Shown piece by piece: positions 1 through 7,690 of a stretch of 64,000 bases of DNA. The stretch spans positions 1,550,001-1,614,000 of the forward strand of contig NZ_VIWX01000001.1 in NCBI RefSeq assembly GCF_007829955.1. The letters are read 5' to 3'. The notes beneath the pieces were generated by a model. That model was not told the DNA's origin and ran no database searches. It saw nothing but the letters and a program-made list of their open reading frames with translations. This DNA comes from Saccharopolyspora dendranthemae. GTDB lineage: Bacteria; Actinomycetota; Actinomycetes; Mycobacteriales; Pseudonocardiaceae. Numbering within the stretch: position 1 is the stretch's first letter; each line of letters opens with the position of its first letter. The position numbers and the translations under genes are program-made.

Positions 1-528
1 GTCACCGCGATCCCGTGGACGGTGGCGCTGGTGGTCAACATCGTGGTCAACACGGCGGCCGACCGGCTGGCACAGCCGAAGAAGCGCTTCGTCGCAGCGG
101 CCTGCGTCGCGGCCGGCTCGGTGGGGATCGCGGCCTCCGCGGCCTTCAGCGACCCCCTCCTGGCGATCGCGGGCCTGTCGGTGGCGGCCGCGGGCTACAT
201 CGCGGTGCAGCCGGTCTTCTGGACCTTCCCCGCCGCCTACCTGACGGGAACCGCCGCGGCAGCGGGCATCGGCCTCATCAACTCGCTGGGCAACCTGGGC
301 GGTTTCGTCGCCCCGGTCGCCAAGACGTGGGTGGAATCCACCTTCGACTCCGAGACCGCGGGCCTCTACCTCCTGGCCCTCTGCGGCTTCGCAGCCGCAG
401 CCCTCTTCCTCACCCTCACCAAGACCAAGGACCCCACCACCCCAGCGAACGACCTGGATCCCACGAGGGAGAAGCCCCAGGCGGAAGACCCGAACCCCAG
501 AACCCCACGAGACCTCAACCCGAACTGA
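1..528 (+). CDS. MFS transporter, C-terminal part (5' end outside window)
   Basis: The open frame runs from base 1 to a TGA at 526-528 and gives about 175 residues. The sequence is hydrophobic, with four or five membrane-spanning stretches. A Gly/Ala-rich segment (GIGLINSLGNLGGFVAP) looks like the late helices of Major Facilitator Superfamily carriers of the anion:cation symporter type. The last 35 residues are a charged, proline-rich cytoplasmic tail. The substrate cannot be told from this half. The gene converges on ftsI, and the 70-bp palindrome at 581-650 lies between them. Confidence 0.7.
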   Translation, partial: VTAIPWTVALVVNIVVNTAADRLAQPKKRFVAAACVAAGSVGIAASAAFSDPLLAIAGLSVAAAGYIAVQPVFWTFPAAYLTGTAAAAGIGLINSLGNLGGFVAPVAKTWVESTFDSETAGLYLLALCGFAAAALFLTLTKTKDPTTPANDLDPTREKPQAEDPNPRTPRDLNPN

Positions 529-580
529 CCCCGAATCCCGGACCGGGCCCGGTGCGGGTTTCGGGTCGAGCGTCACCAAG

Positions 581-650
581 TCCCAGTTTTAGTCCAAACT
601 GAGCCGACATTTCGGACATGATCATGGCTCGGTTTGGACTAAAACTGGGA
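581..650. repeat. 70-bp palindromic element, copy 1 (likely bidirectional terminator)
   Basis: The outer 25 bases on each side (TCCCAGTTTTAGTCCAAAC and onward) are inverted repeats with one mismatch. They flank a 20-base centre containing GGACATGATCATG. The element lies between the convergent MFS gene and ftsI, where a two-way terminator is expected. Related 70-bp elements occur at 13252-13321 and, split by an IS, at 55365-55375 plus 56281-56339. Confidence 0.75.
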
Positions 651-684
651 AATGGCGAGGTCGCCCCCACGACCGCCCGTCCGC

Positions 685-2526
685 TCAGTCGGTTTGGAGC
701 ATTTGGAGCGGGGATTGCTCCTTGGAGAGGGGAATCTGGTAGCGCTGGGTCAGGAAGCCCGCGATCGAGTGGAACAGCGGTGCGGCGGAGCTGGATTCGC
801 GGGACCCGGACGGGGCGTCGAGCATCAGCCCGACCACGAAGCGCGGGTTGTCGGCCGGGACCATGCCCGCGAACGTGATCCAGTACTTGGACTGGCTGTA
901 GCAGCGGCAGTCCGGGTCGATCTGCTGCGCCGTACCGGTCTTGCCCGACACCTGGTAACCGGGCAGCGCTGCCGCCGAACCGGTGCCGTCGTTCGCACTG
1001 CCAGGACCGTTCTGCACCACCGAGCGGAGCATGTCCTTCACGGTGTGCGCCGTCTGCGGGCTCACCACCCGCACCGGCTCCGGCCGCGGCCGCTCGGCCC
1101 GCGTCCCGTCCGGCAGCACCTCCGCCTCGATGATGCGCGGCGGAACGCGGAGACCGTCGTTGGCGATCGCCTGGTACATGCCCGCCATCTGCAGCACCGT
1201 CATCGAAAGGCCTTGCCCGATGGGCAGGTTCGCGAAGGTCGAACCGGACCAGTTCTCGCGCGCCGGAAGGCTGCCCCCGCTCTCGCCGGGAAGGCCGATG
1301 CCGGTCAGCTTGCCGAGCCCGAACAACCTGGCCATGTCGTACCAGCGCTGCTCGCCGAGCTGCTGGGCGACCATCAAGGTGCCCACGTTGGAGGACTTGC
1401 CGAGCACGCCGGTGAAGCTCAGCCCGATGGTGCCGTGCTCCCACGCGTCCCCGACCGTGCGGTCGGCGACCTCGATGCTGCCCGGGACCTGGAGCACCGT
1501 CTCGGGCTTGACCACGTTCTGCTCGATCGCACCCGCCGCGGTGATCACCTTGTTCACCGAGCCCGGTTCGAAGGGCGTCGTGACCGCGGGGTTGCCGAGG
1601 TTGCCGGACCACGGGCCGCGCGGGTCGAAGGTCTTGTCGTTGGCCAGCGCGTAGACCTCGCCGGTCTTGGCGTCGAGCACCACCGCGCTCGCCGACTTGG
1701 CGCCCGCGCGCACCGCGTAGTCGGAGACCTCGTGCTGCACCATGAACTGCAGGTCGGAGTCCAGCGTCAGCTGCACGTCCGAACCCGGGGTGGCTGGTTC
1801 GAGCTCCCGCTCGGTGCCCGGGATCACCAGGCTCGACCCCATCGCGGTGTCCGAGACCTTGGTGCCGTTGCGACCGCCGAGGACCTTGTTCATCGCCAGT
1901 TCCAGGCCGATCTGGCCCCGGACCTTGCGCTCGTCCATCCGCCAGTTCGCGGCTCCTATGACGTTGGCCGCCAGGTTGCCCGCCGGGTACTCGCGAGTGG
2001 CGCGGTACTCGGCTCCGATGTGCGGGTAGGTCTCGGTGATCAGGTTGGCCTGGCTGGGGTCGATCTCCGGGCCGAAGTAGGTGAACGCGGCATCCTTGAA
2101 CAGCGCGTCCAGCACTTCCTTCTCGGTGATCTGACCCGGCAGCGCCTTGGCGATGAACCGTGCGATCTCCTGCTTGTGCTGCACCGCGGTCGGCTTGCTC
2201 GGGTCCTTCGCGTGCTGCTCGTCGAAGGCCTGCGTGAGCTGGCGCGGGTTGGCGTAGAGCTGACGCGCCTCGCTGGAGAAGGCGAGCACGGTGGAGTTCC
2301 GGTCCACGATGGACCCGCGCTCGGCGGGGATCGCGTCCTTGGTGATCCGCTGCTTCTCGGCCTGGCTTGACAGCGCACCGGCCTCAACGCCCTGCACCTG
2401 GACCAGCTTGACGCCGGTGACCAGCAACGCGATCACCATGAGCAACCGCCCGACCAACAACCGCCGATTGCTTCCGGCGACGTTGGTGCGGGCGGTGCGA
2501 CCTCGAGCTTGGGGCCTGCGCGGCAT
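685..2526 (-). CDS. ftsI: Peptidoglycan D,D-transpeptidase FtsI / penicillin-binding protein 3
   Basis: This is a 613-residue class B penicillin-binding protein that cross-links septal peptidoglycan. A short cytoplasmic tail is followed by one membrane anchor (about residues 23-43) and the dimerisation domain. The transpeptidase domain has all three active-site motifs: SVNK with catalytic Ser323, SSN at 378-380 and KTG at 529-531. The start ATG overlaps the stop of the ftsL-like gene by one base (TGATG), so translation is probably coupled. The order mraZ-rsmH-ftsL-ftsI is the standard start of the division cluster. murE would normally follow, but here the cluster ends and an unrelated convergent gene begins. 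Confidence 0.95.
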   Translation of the reverse strand: MPRRPQARGRTARTNVAGSNRRLLVGRLLMVIALLVTGVKLVQVQGVEAGALSSQAEKQRITKDAIPAERGSIVDRNSTVLAFSSEARQLYANPRQLTQAFDEQHAKDPSKPTAVQHKQEIARFIAKALPGQITEKEVLDALFKDAAFTYFGPEIDPSQANLITETYPHIGAEYRATREYPAGNLAANVIGAANWRMDERKVRGQIGLELAMNKVLGGRNGTKVSDTAMGSSLVIPGTERELEPATPGSDVQLTLDSDLQFMVQHEVSDYAVRAGAKSASAVVLDAKTGEVYALANDKTFDPRGPWSGNLGNPAVTTPFEPGSVNKVITAAGAIEQNVVKPETVLQVPGSIEVADRTVGDAWEHGTIGLSFTGVLGKSSNVGTLMVAQQLGEQRWYDMARLFGLGKLTGIGLPGESGGSLPARENWSGSTFANLPIGQGLSMTVLQMAGMYQAIANDGLRVPPRIIEAEVLPDGTRAERPRPEPVRVVSPQTAHTVKDMLRSVVQNGPGSANDGTGSAAALPGYQVSGKTGTAQQIDPDCRCYSQSKYWITFAGMVPADNPRFVVGLMLDAPSGSRESSSAAPLFHSIAGFLTQRYQIPLSKEQSPLQMLQTD

Positions 2527-3263
2527 CAGCGCTCCAACGCCTGCGCTTGGGCCTGGTCGTGCTGCGGCTGGGTCTGCGGGGCCGTCGGCGGCACCGGCTG
2601 GCCGGGCGCGACCGCCTGACCCGGAACGACGGGCGGTGCCGGCGGCGCGGGCGGGGGCGGCGGAGCGGTGGCCTTCTGCGGCTCACCCACGACCACGACC
2701 GAACCGTCGGGCTGCGGAACCAGGTGCGCCGGGGCGGGGGCCCTGACCATGCCCAGGTCCTGCTCCGCGCGGCGCTGTATCTCGGGCGTCGACCCCATCG
2801 TGCTGACGTCGCGCTGCAGCTGCTCCTTGCGCTCGTTGAGCGCGTTGACCCCGGCTTCGCCCTCCTGCAGCCGGTAGCTACCGCTGACCGCCGAGATCGA
2901 CAGCCACAGCGTCGCGGCCAGACCGGTGGCCAGCACGACCATCACCACGACGACCAGCGGCAGCCGGGCGAGCGTCGACACGCGATCGTGCACCAGCTGC
3001 TTGGCGCGCGGCATGGCCTCGACCGGACGGCGGGTATCGACGCCCTGCCGGACCTGGCGCGGACGCCTGGCGGTCTGCTCGCGGCGCTCCTCGCGACGCG
3101 CGTAGGCACGCTCGGCGGCAGCAGAGCGAGTGCGGCGCTTGTCGGACTTCTTGGGTGGCGGCTTCAGCCCGGACGGCTGAGGCGCCGTGCGGGTCTTCTC
3201 GACGGTCTCGGCCTGGGCGCTGTCGGTTCGCGAAGCCGCGTTGGCACGTGCAGGTGCAGTCAT
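2526..3263 (-). CDS. FtsL-like bitopic cell-division protein
   Basis: The protein has 245 residues. It has a long basic cytoplasmic N-terminus, one membrane helix at about 101-123, and a short coiled-coil-like stretch (about 130-165). The C-terminal tail is low-complexity Pro/Ala/Gln. This layout and its place between rsmH and ftsI match actinobacterial FtsL, a partner of FtsB and FtsQ in the divisome. The start overlaps the rsmH stop (ATGA). FtsL proteins are poorly conserved, so the call rests mainly on topology and position. The proline-rich tail is longer than in most FtsL proteins. Confidence 0.8.
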   Translation of the reverse strand: MTAPARANAASRTDSAQAETVEKTRTAPQPSGLKPPPKKSDKRRTRSAAAERAYARREERREQTARRPRQVRQGVDTRRPVEAMPRAKQLVHDRVSTLARLPLVVVVMVVLATGLAATLWLSISAVSGSYRLQEGEAGVNALNERKEQLQRDVSTMGSTPEIQRRAEQDLGMVRAPAPAHLVPQPDGSVVVVGEPQKATAPPPPPAPPAPPVVPGQAVAPGQPVPPTAPQTQPQHDQAQAQALER

Positions 3264-4294
3264 GTCGCCTCCTCGCCGTTGCCCCCGCGGATCCGCTCGG
3301 CGGCGCGCAGCCGCACCGAAGCCGCCCTGGGGTTCGTTTCTCTCTCGTCCTCATCGGCCTGCTCGGAACCCCGTGTGAGGAGCCGGAACTCCGGCCCGTG
3401 CCCGGGGAGTTCGACCGGCAGGTCGACCGGGGTACGGGATTTCACGCGATCGGCGAGCTCCCGCTTGGTGATCTTGTCCTCCAGCGAGTGGTAGGACATG
3501 ACCGCGATCCGGCCGCCCACGGCCAGCGACTCCAAGGCGGCGGGCAGCGCCCGCTCGAGCACGTCGAGCTCCGCGTTGACCTCGATGCGCAGCGCCTGGA
3601 AGGTGCGCTTGGCCGGGTGGCCGCCGGTGCGCCTGCTGGCGGCCGGAACCGCGTTGTAGAGCAGTTCCACCAGCCGGGCGCTGTTGCTGAAGGGCTCCTT
3701 GGCGCGTTCGCGCAGGACCGCCGAGGCGATCTTGCCCGCGAACTTCTCCTCGCCGTAGACCCGCAACACCCGCGCCAGGTCCTCGTGCGGGTAGGTGTTG
3801 AGGACGTCGGCCGCGGTGCGCGGCGCGCCCGGGTCCATCCGCATGTCCAGCGGAGCGTCCTGCGAGTAGGCGAAACCGCGGTCGGCCTCGTCCAGCTGCA
3901 GCGAGGACACGCCCAGGTCGAACAGCGCGGCATCCACTTCGGACAGACCGAGGTCGTCGAGCACCCGGTCCCACTCGTCGTAGACCGCGTGCACCAGGTG
4001 GATCCGGTCCGCGTGGGCCGCCAAGCGCTCACCCGCCAGCCGCAGCGCGTCCGGGTCGCGGTCGAGCCCGACCAGCGTCAGCCCCGGGTGCGCGGCCAGC
4101 ATCGCCTCGGAGTGCCCGCCCATGCCCAGCGTCGCGTCGACGACGACCGCGCCGTCCTTCGACAGCGCGGGCTCGAGCAGCTCCAACGTTCGTTCCAGCA
4201 GAACCGGCACGTGCCTGTCGCGGGCGGAACCGCCCGTCTCATGCGCCTCGTCGGCCACTGCGGTCCCTCCCTCCCGCGTGCCGTTGTTGCTCAT
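3260..4294 (-). CDS. rsmH: 16S rRNA (cytosine1402-N4)-methyltransferase
   Basis: This is RsmH (MraW), about 344 residues, which methylates N4 of C1402 in the decoding centre of 16S rRNA. The SAM-binding motif [16 protein letters not shown] is followed by GLDRDP and the family block HSLEDKITK near the C-terminus. The frame is open much further upstream, but homology begins just after the ATG at 4294, so that start was chosen. The stop overlaps the start of the next gene. It forms one unit with mraZ, ftsL-like and ftsI; 173 bases separate it from mraZ. Confidence 0.93.
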   Translation of the reverse strand: MSNNGTREGGTAVADEAHETGGSARDRHVPVLLERTLELLEPALSKDGAVVVDATLGMGGHSEAMLAAHPGLTLVGLDRDPDALRLAGERLAAHADRIHLVHAVYDEWDRVLDDLGLSEVDAALFDLGVSSLQLDEADRGFAYSQDAPLDMRMDPGAPRTAADVLNTYPHEDLARVLRVYGEEKFAGKIASAVLRERAKEPFSNSARLVELLYNAVPAASRRTGGHPAKRTFQALRIEVNAELDVLERALPAALESLAVGGRIAVMSYHSLEDKITKRELADRVKSRTPVDLPVELPGHGPEFRLLTRGSEQADEDERETNPRAASVRLRAAERIRGGNGEEAT

Positions 4295-4467
4295 CACCAC
4301 CGATCGGCGCGCACCTGGCGGTGCGCACCGACCGTCGTAGCGTGTTCCCCCTCGTGCGCCGGATCCCGTCAGGTCCCCGCCCGCCCGTCGCTTCCTGGTA
4401 CCGGGGAAGATGCACCAGGAGGCGAAAGCCGAGCGGACCGAGGCCTCACGAAACCCGACCGTCGCGC

Positions 4468-4899
4468 CTAGAACACGCCGGGCAGCACCTCCTCGCGCGC
4501 CTGCGCGTAGCCCTCCTCGTGATCGTCGAGGTAGCTCTGCCACCTGTCCGCCTGCCAGATCTCCAGGCGGGTGATCGCGCCGATGACCACGCACTCCTTG
4601 TTCAGGTCCGCGTAGCGCCGCAGCTCCGTGGCGATGGAGATCCGTCCCTGACCGTCGGGGCGCTGCTCGTCGGTTCCGGCGAACAGGTACCGCTGGTAGG
4701 CGCGAACCGCCTCGTTGGTGAACGGAGCCTCGGCGACCTTGCGCGCCATCTGCTCGAACTCGTCGCGCGGGAAGACGTAGAGGCAGTGGTCCTGGCCTTT
4801 GGTGACCATCAACCCCCCCGCCAGTGCGTCCCGGAACTTCGCCGGCAGCGTCAAGCGCCCCTTGTCGTCGAGCTTGGGGTGATGGGTGCCGAGAAACAT
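4468..4899 (-). CDS. mraZ: Transcriptional regulator MraZ
   Basis: The product is 143 residues, the usual MraZ length, and starts [15 protein letters not shown]. It has two SpoVT/AbrB-like swapped-hairpin DNA-binding domains (about 5-47 and 76-119). MraZ rings bind tandem TGGG-type repeats in front of their own operon and control the division cluster. Fifteen upstream codons in frame were rejected because homology begins at this Met and a GGAGGTGG ribosome-binding site precedes it. Candidate boxes are at 4991-5040. Confidence 0.95.
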   Translation of the reverse strand: MFLGTHHPKLDDKGRLTLPAKFRDALAGGLMVTKGQDHCLYVFPRDEFEQMARKVAEAPFTNEAVRAYQRYLFAGTDEQRPDGQGRISIATELRRYADLNKECVVIGAITRLEIWQADRWQSYLDDHEEGYAQAREEVLPGVF

Positions 4900-4990
4900 C
4901 CCGGTCCACCTCCCCCGGCCCGGATGGCCTTGGCCGACCACTGCTCACCGCGCCGTACCGACGCGGAGTCAACTGCCGACGAAGGCAGCA

Positions 4991-5040
4991 GGACCCCCTT
5001 TTGCCCCACCGCGCCCCACAGTACCCCACTTCGCTCCACC
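4991..5040 (-). promoter_or_regulatory. Putative MraZ-box array upstream of mraZ
   Basis: Read on the minus strand, five consecutive 10-mers carry TGGAG, TGGGG, TGGGG, TGGGG and GGGGG at the same position. The period is exactly 10 bp. MraZ of Escherichia coli is known to bind TGGGN repeats spaced by 5 nt, which is the same period. The array ends about 90 bases upstream of the mraZ start. Binding is inferred. Confidence 0.65.
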
Positions 5041-5101
5041 GTCAACACGAAACGCCCCCGTCACCCCAGCGGGTAAGCGGACGTTTCCGCAGGTAGCGCG
5101 C

Positions 5102-5316
5102 TGTGGGGGCGAAGTGGGGGAAAACGGGGGCGCCGCTTCGCCCCCACCCCACCACGCACCACCACCGGCCCACCAGCCACGATGAGCGGGCGTGTGGCGA
5201 AAACCGCCGGTCAGCACGCGTGTAGATCAACTGCGCGGGCGGGCGGTTATGCTCAGTCCGGTCGGTGTCCGGCAGCATCCGGGCTCCGGTGGTGGGGTGA
5301 AGTGGGGGCAGTGCGG
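5102..5316 (+). promoter_or_regulatory. moxR operon promoter region with plus-strand TGGGG repeats
   Basis: The 510 bases between mraZ and moxR hold no gene. Besides the array facing mraZ, plus-strand TGGGG copies occur at 5104, 5115 and (as CGGGG) 5125. Two more, exactly 10 bp apart, are at 5293 and 5303. They could be further MraZ sites facing the moxR operon. Spacing is less regular than in the mraZ-proximal array. Confidence 0.4.
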
Positions 5317-5409
5317 CCTCCTCCCCCGCCGGCCCGGTCCGGGTGCCCCTCCCGGCACCCCCGGTCTGCGGGCCAGACATGACCGGGAGGGCGAGATCCA
5401 GGAGGTGGC

Positions 5410-6441
5410 GTGACGCCGAAAACCCAGCTGACCGGTGCCGCCGCGCCGGCGACCGACGGGGCCGCTCCGGCCGCTATCGGCATCGACCGCGTGCACGGGA
5501 CGATTCAGCGCATCGCCGCCAACGTCGAGCAGGTCCTCGTCGGCAAACCAGAGGTGGTCCGCATCGCCCTGGTGACCATGCTGGCCGAGGGCCACTTGCT
5601 GGTGGAGGACGTGCCCGGGGTGGGCAAGACCTCGCTCGCCAAGGCGCTCGCGCGCTCCATCGACTGCACCGTCAGCCGCATCCAGTTCACCCCGGACCTG
5701 CTGCCCAGCGACATCACGGGCGTGTCCATCTACAACCGGCAGACCGAGGGCTTCGAGTTCCGGCCCGGCCCGGTGTTCGCCAACATCGTGGTGGGCGACG
5801 AGATCAACCGCGCCTCGCCCAAGACCCAGTCCTCGCTGCTGGAGTGCATGGAGGAGCAGCAGGTCACCGTCGACGGCGACACCTACGCGCTCAGCTCGCC
5901 GTTCATGGTCATCGCGACGCAGAACCCGGTTGAGATGGAGGGCACCTACGCCCTGCCGGAGGCCCAGCGCGATCGCTTCACCGCGCGGGTCTCCATCGGC
6001 TACCCGGACGCCAAGGCCGAGCTGGCGATGGTCGACGAGCACTCCGGCAACGACCCGCTGAGCCAGCTGCGCCCGGTCGCCGACGGCGCCGAGGTCCAGG
6101 AGCTGCTGCACGTCGTCTCGCAGGTGCACACCTCCACCGACATCCGCCGCTACGCCATCGCGCTGGTCACCGCGACCCGCGATCTCGCCGAGCTGCGGCT
6201 GGGCGCCTCCCCGCGCTCGACCCTGCAACTGCTGCGCGCGGCCAGGGCGCAGGCCGCGCTCGCCGGCCGCGACTTCGTGGTGCCCGATGACCTGCAGGCC
6301 GTGGCCGTCCCGGTGCTCGCGCACCGGCTGGTGCTCACCAGCGAGGCCCGCGCCGCCCGCCGCTCCGCGACAGACCTGGTGCGGCAGCTGCTGGAGCGCA
6401 TCCCGGTGCCGCGCGGCGACACCCACGACGAACGAGGCTGA
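5410..6441 (+). CDS. MoxR-family AAA+ ATPase
   Basis: The product is 343 residues with GTG start and AGGAGG upstream. Walker A is at about 68-75 (PGVGKTSL) and Walker B at 127-131 (VVGDE). The MoxR-specific segments around FTPDLLPSDITG and QNPVEMEGTYALPEAQ are present. MoxR ATPases act as chaperones that insert cofactors into, or assemble, substrate complexes. Here the gene leads a three-gene operon with DUF58 and transglutaminase-like genes, a widely conserved set whose exact role is not settled. It is divergent from mraZ. Confidence 0.9.
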   Translation: MTPKTQLTGAAAPATDGAAPAAIGIDRVHGTIQRIAANVEQVLVGKPEVVRIALVTMLAEGHLLVEDVPGVGKTSLAKALARSIDCTVSRIQFTPDLLPSDITGVSIYNRQTEGFEFRPGPVFANIVVGDEINRASPKTQSSLLECMEEQQVTVDGDTYALSSPFMVIATQNPVEMEGTYALPEAQRDRFTARVSIGYPDAKAELAMVDEHSGNDPLSQLRPVADGAEVQELLHVVSQVHTSTDIRRYAIALVTATRDLAELRLGASPRSTLQLLRAARAQAALAGRDFVVPDDLQAVAVPVLAHRLVLTSEARAARRSATDLVRQLLERIPVPRGDTHDERG

Positions 6442-6442
6442 C

Positions 6443-7690
6443 GTGCTGTCCGGGCTGACCATCCGCGGTCGCTGCCTGCTGGCCGCGGGCGTGGCGGCAG
6501 CGATCTGCGCGCTCGTCCTCGACGAGCGGGACCTGCTGCGGGTCTCGGCCTTCGTGATCGCCTTGCCGCTGCTGTCGCTGATGCTGTCCGGCAAGGTCCG
6601 GTTCGGGGTGGCTGCCCGGCGGGTGATCGACCCGCCGCGCACCCCCGTGGGTTCGCAGGCGGAGGTCCAGCTGCACATCAGCGGCGGCGGCGCGTTGCCC
6701 GCCGACGGGCTGGTGCTGGAGGACGGCACCCCGCACGCGCTCGGCAGCAGGCCGCGGTTCCGGCTGCCGATCGTGCCTCGCCGCGGCCGGCTGCTGACCT
6801 ACGCGGTGACCCCGGCCCTGCGCGGGATCCACCACATCGGCCCGCTGCGCACCTGGGTCGGGGACCCGTTCGGGCTGGCCCAGTTCGAGCGCGAGCTGGC
6901 CGGGCGCTCCCGGCTCGTGGCCACGCCGCAGGTCGTCGAGCTCGCCGGTCTCCCGGCCGGTTCCGGTCTGGGCACCGGCGAGGACGGCACCGCACGACTG
7001 CGCGCGGGCCACGGCGAGGACGACGCGACGGTCCGCCAGTACCGCCAGGGCGACGACATCCGCCGGGTGCACTGGAAGTCCACCGCGCGACGCGACGAGC
7101 TGATGGTGCGGGTCGAGGAACGGCCCTGGCACGGCGGCGTCACGGTGCTGCTGGACCGGCGTCTGGCCGCGCACCGGGGAAACGGCGCGGGCAACAGCGT
7201 CGAGTGGGCGGTCTCCGCCGTCGCCAGCATCTGCCTGCACCTGGCCCGGCAGGGGCAGCAGGTCAGGCTGGTCACCGAGGACGGGGATCCGCTGACCCGC
7301 GACATCGGCGGCAGCAACGGCGGCCGGGACGAGGCCCTGCTGGACTCGCTGGCCGCAGTTCGCCCCTCCCCGCAGCGCGACCTGCAGTGCAGCCGCGACC
7401 CCGGCAACGGCCACGAGCTCATCGCGGTCCTCGGTGAGACCACCACCGCCGCGGTCGCCGAGCTGACCAAGCTGCGCCCGCAGGAGACCCGCAGCATCGC
7501 GGTGCTGCTCGCGGTCCGCTCGTGGAACGGCGAGGACGGCGGCAACGATGCCGGAGACGCCGCCCGCAGGCTGCGCGCGGCGGGCTGGACGGTCGTGGTG
7601 GTCGACGGACCCCGGACACCGATCGCCGACGTGTGGCGGGACCTGTGCGGGCAGACCAAGTCGGCCGAGAACGCAGGAATGATGCGGTGA
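6443..7690 (+). CDS. DUF58 domain protein (MoxR-associated)
   Basis: The GTG at 6443 is one base after the moxR stop and gives 415 residues. Two short N-terminal membrane helices are followed by the DUF58 core, with the signature VRQYRQGDDIRRVHWKSTAR, and a von Willebrand A-like C-terminal fold. DUF58 proteins are regular partners of MoxR ATPases and may be their clients. The stop overlaps the next start by GTGA, so the three genes are one operon. Confidence 0.87.
   Translation: MLSGLTIRGRCLLAAGVAAAICALVLDERDLLRVSAFVIALPLLSLMLSGKVRFGVAARRVIDPPRTPVGSQAEVQLHISGGGALPADGLVLEDGTPHALGSRPRFRLPIVPRRGRLLTYAVTPALRGIHHIGPLRTWVGDPFGLAQFERELAGRSRLVATPQVVELAGLPAGSGLGTGEDGTARLRAGHGEDDATVRQYRQGDDIRRVHWKSTARRDELMVRVEERPWHGGVTVLLDRRLAAHRGNGAGNSVEWAVSAVASICLHLARQGQQVRLVTEDGDPLTRDIGGSNGGRDEALLDSLAAVRPSPQRDLQCSRDPGNGHELIAVLGETTTAAVAELTKLRPQETRSIAVLLAVRSWNGEDGGNDAGDAARRLRAAGWTVVVVDGPRTPIADVWRDLCGQTKSAENAGMMR

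Noticed and set aside
4295..5029. N-terminal extension of the rsmH frame to 589 residues
   Set aside because: The extension overlaps mraZ out of frame and lacks homology. The ATG at 4294 gives a normal RsmH.
4991..5040. Regular 10-bp repeats taken for a CRISPR or iteron array
   Set aside because: Units are too short for CRISPR and have no spacers. Their position before mraZ and the TGGGG core fit MraZ boxes better than a replication origin.
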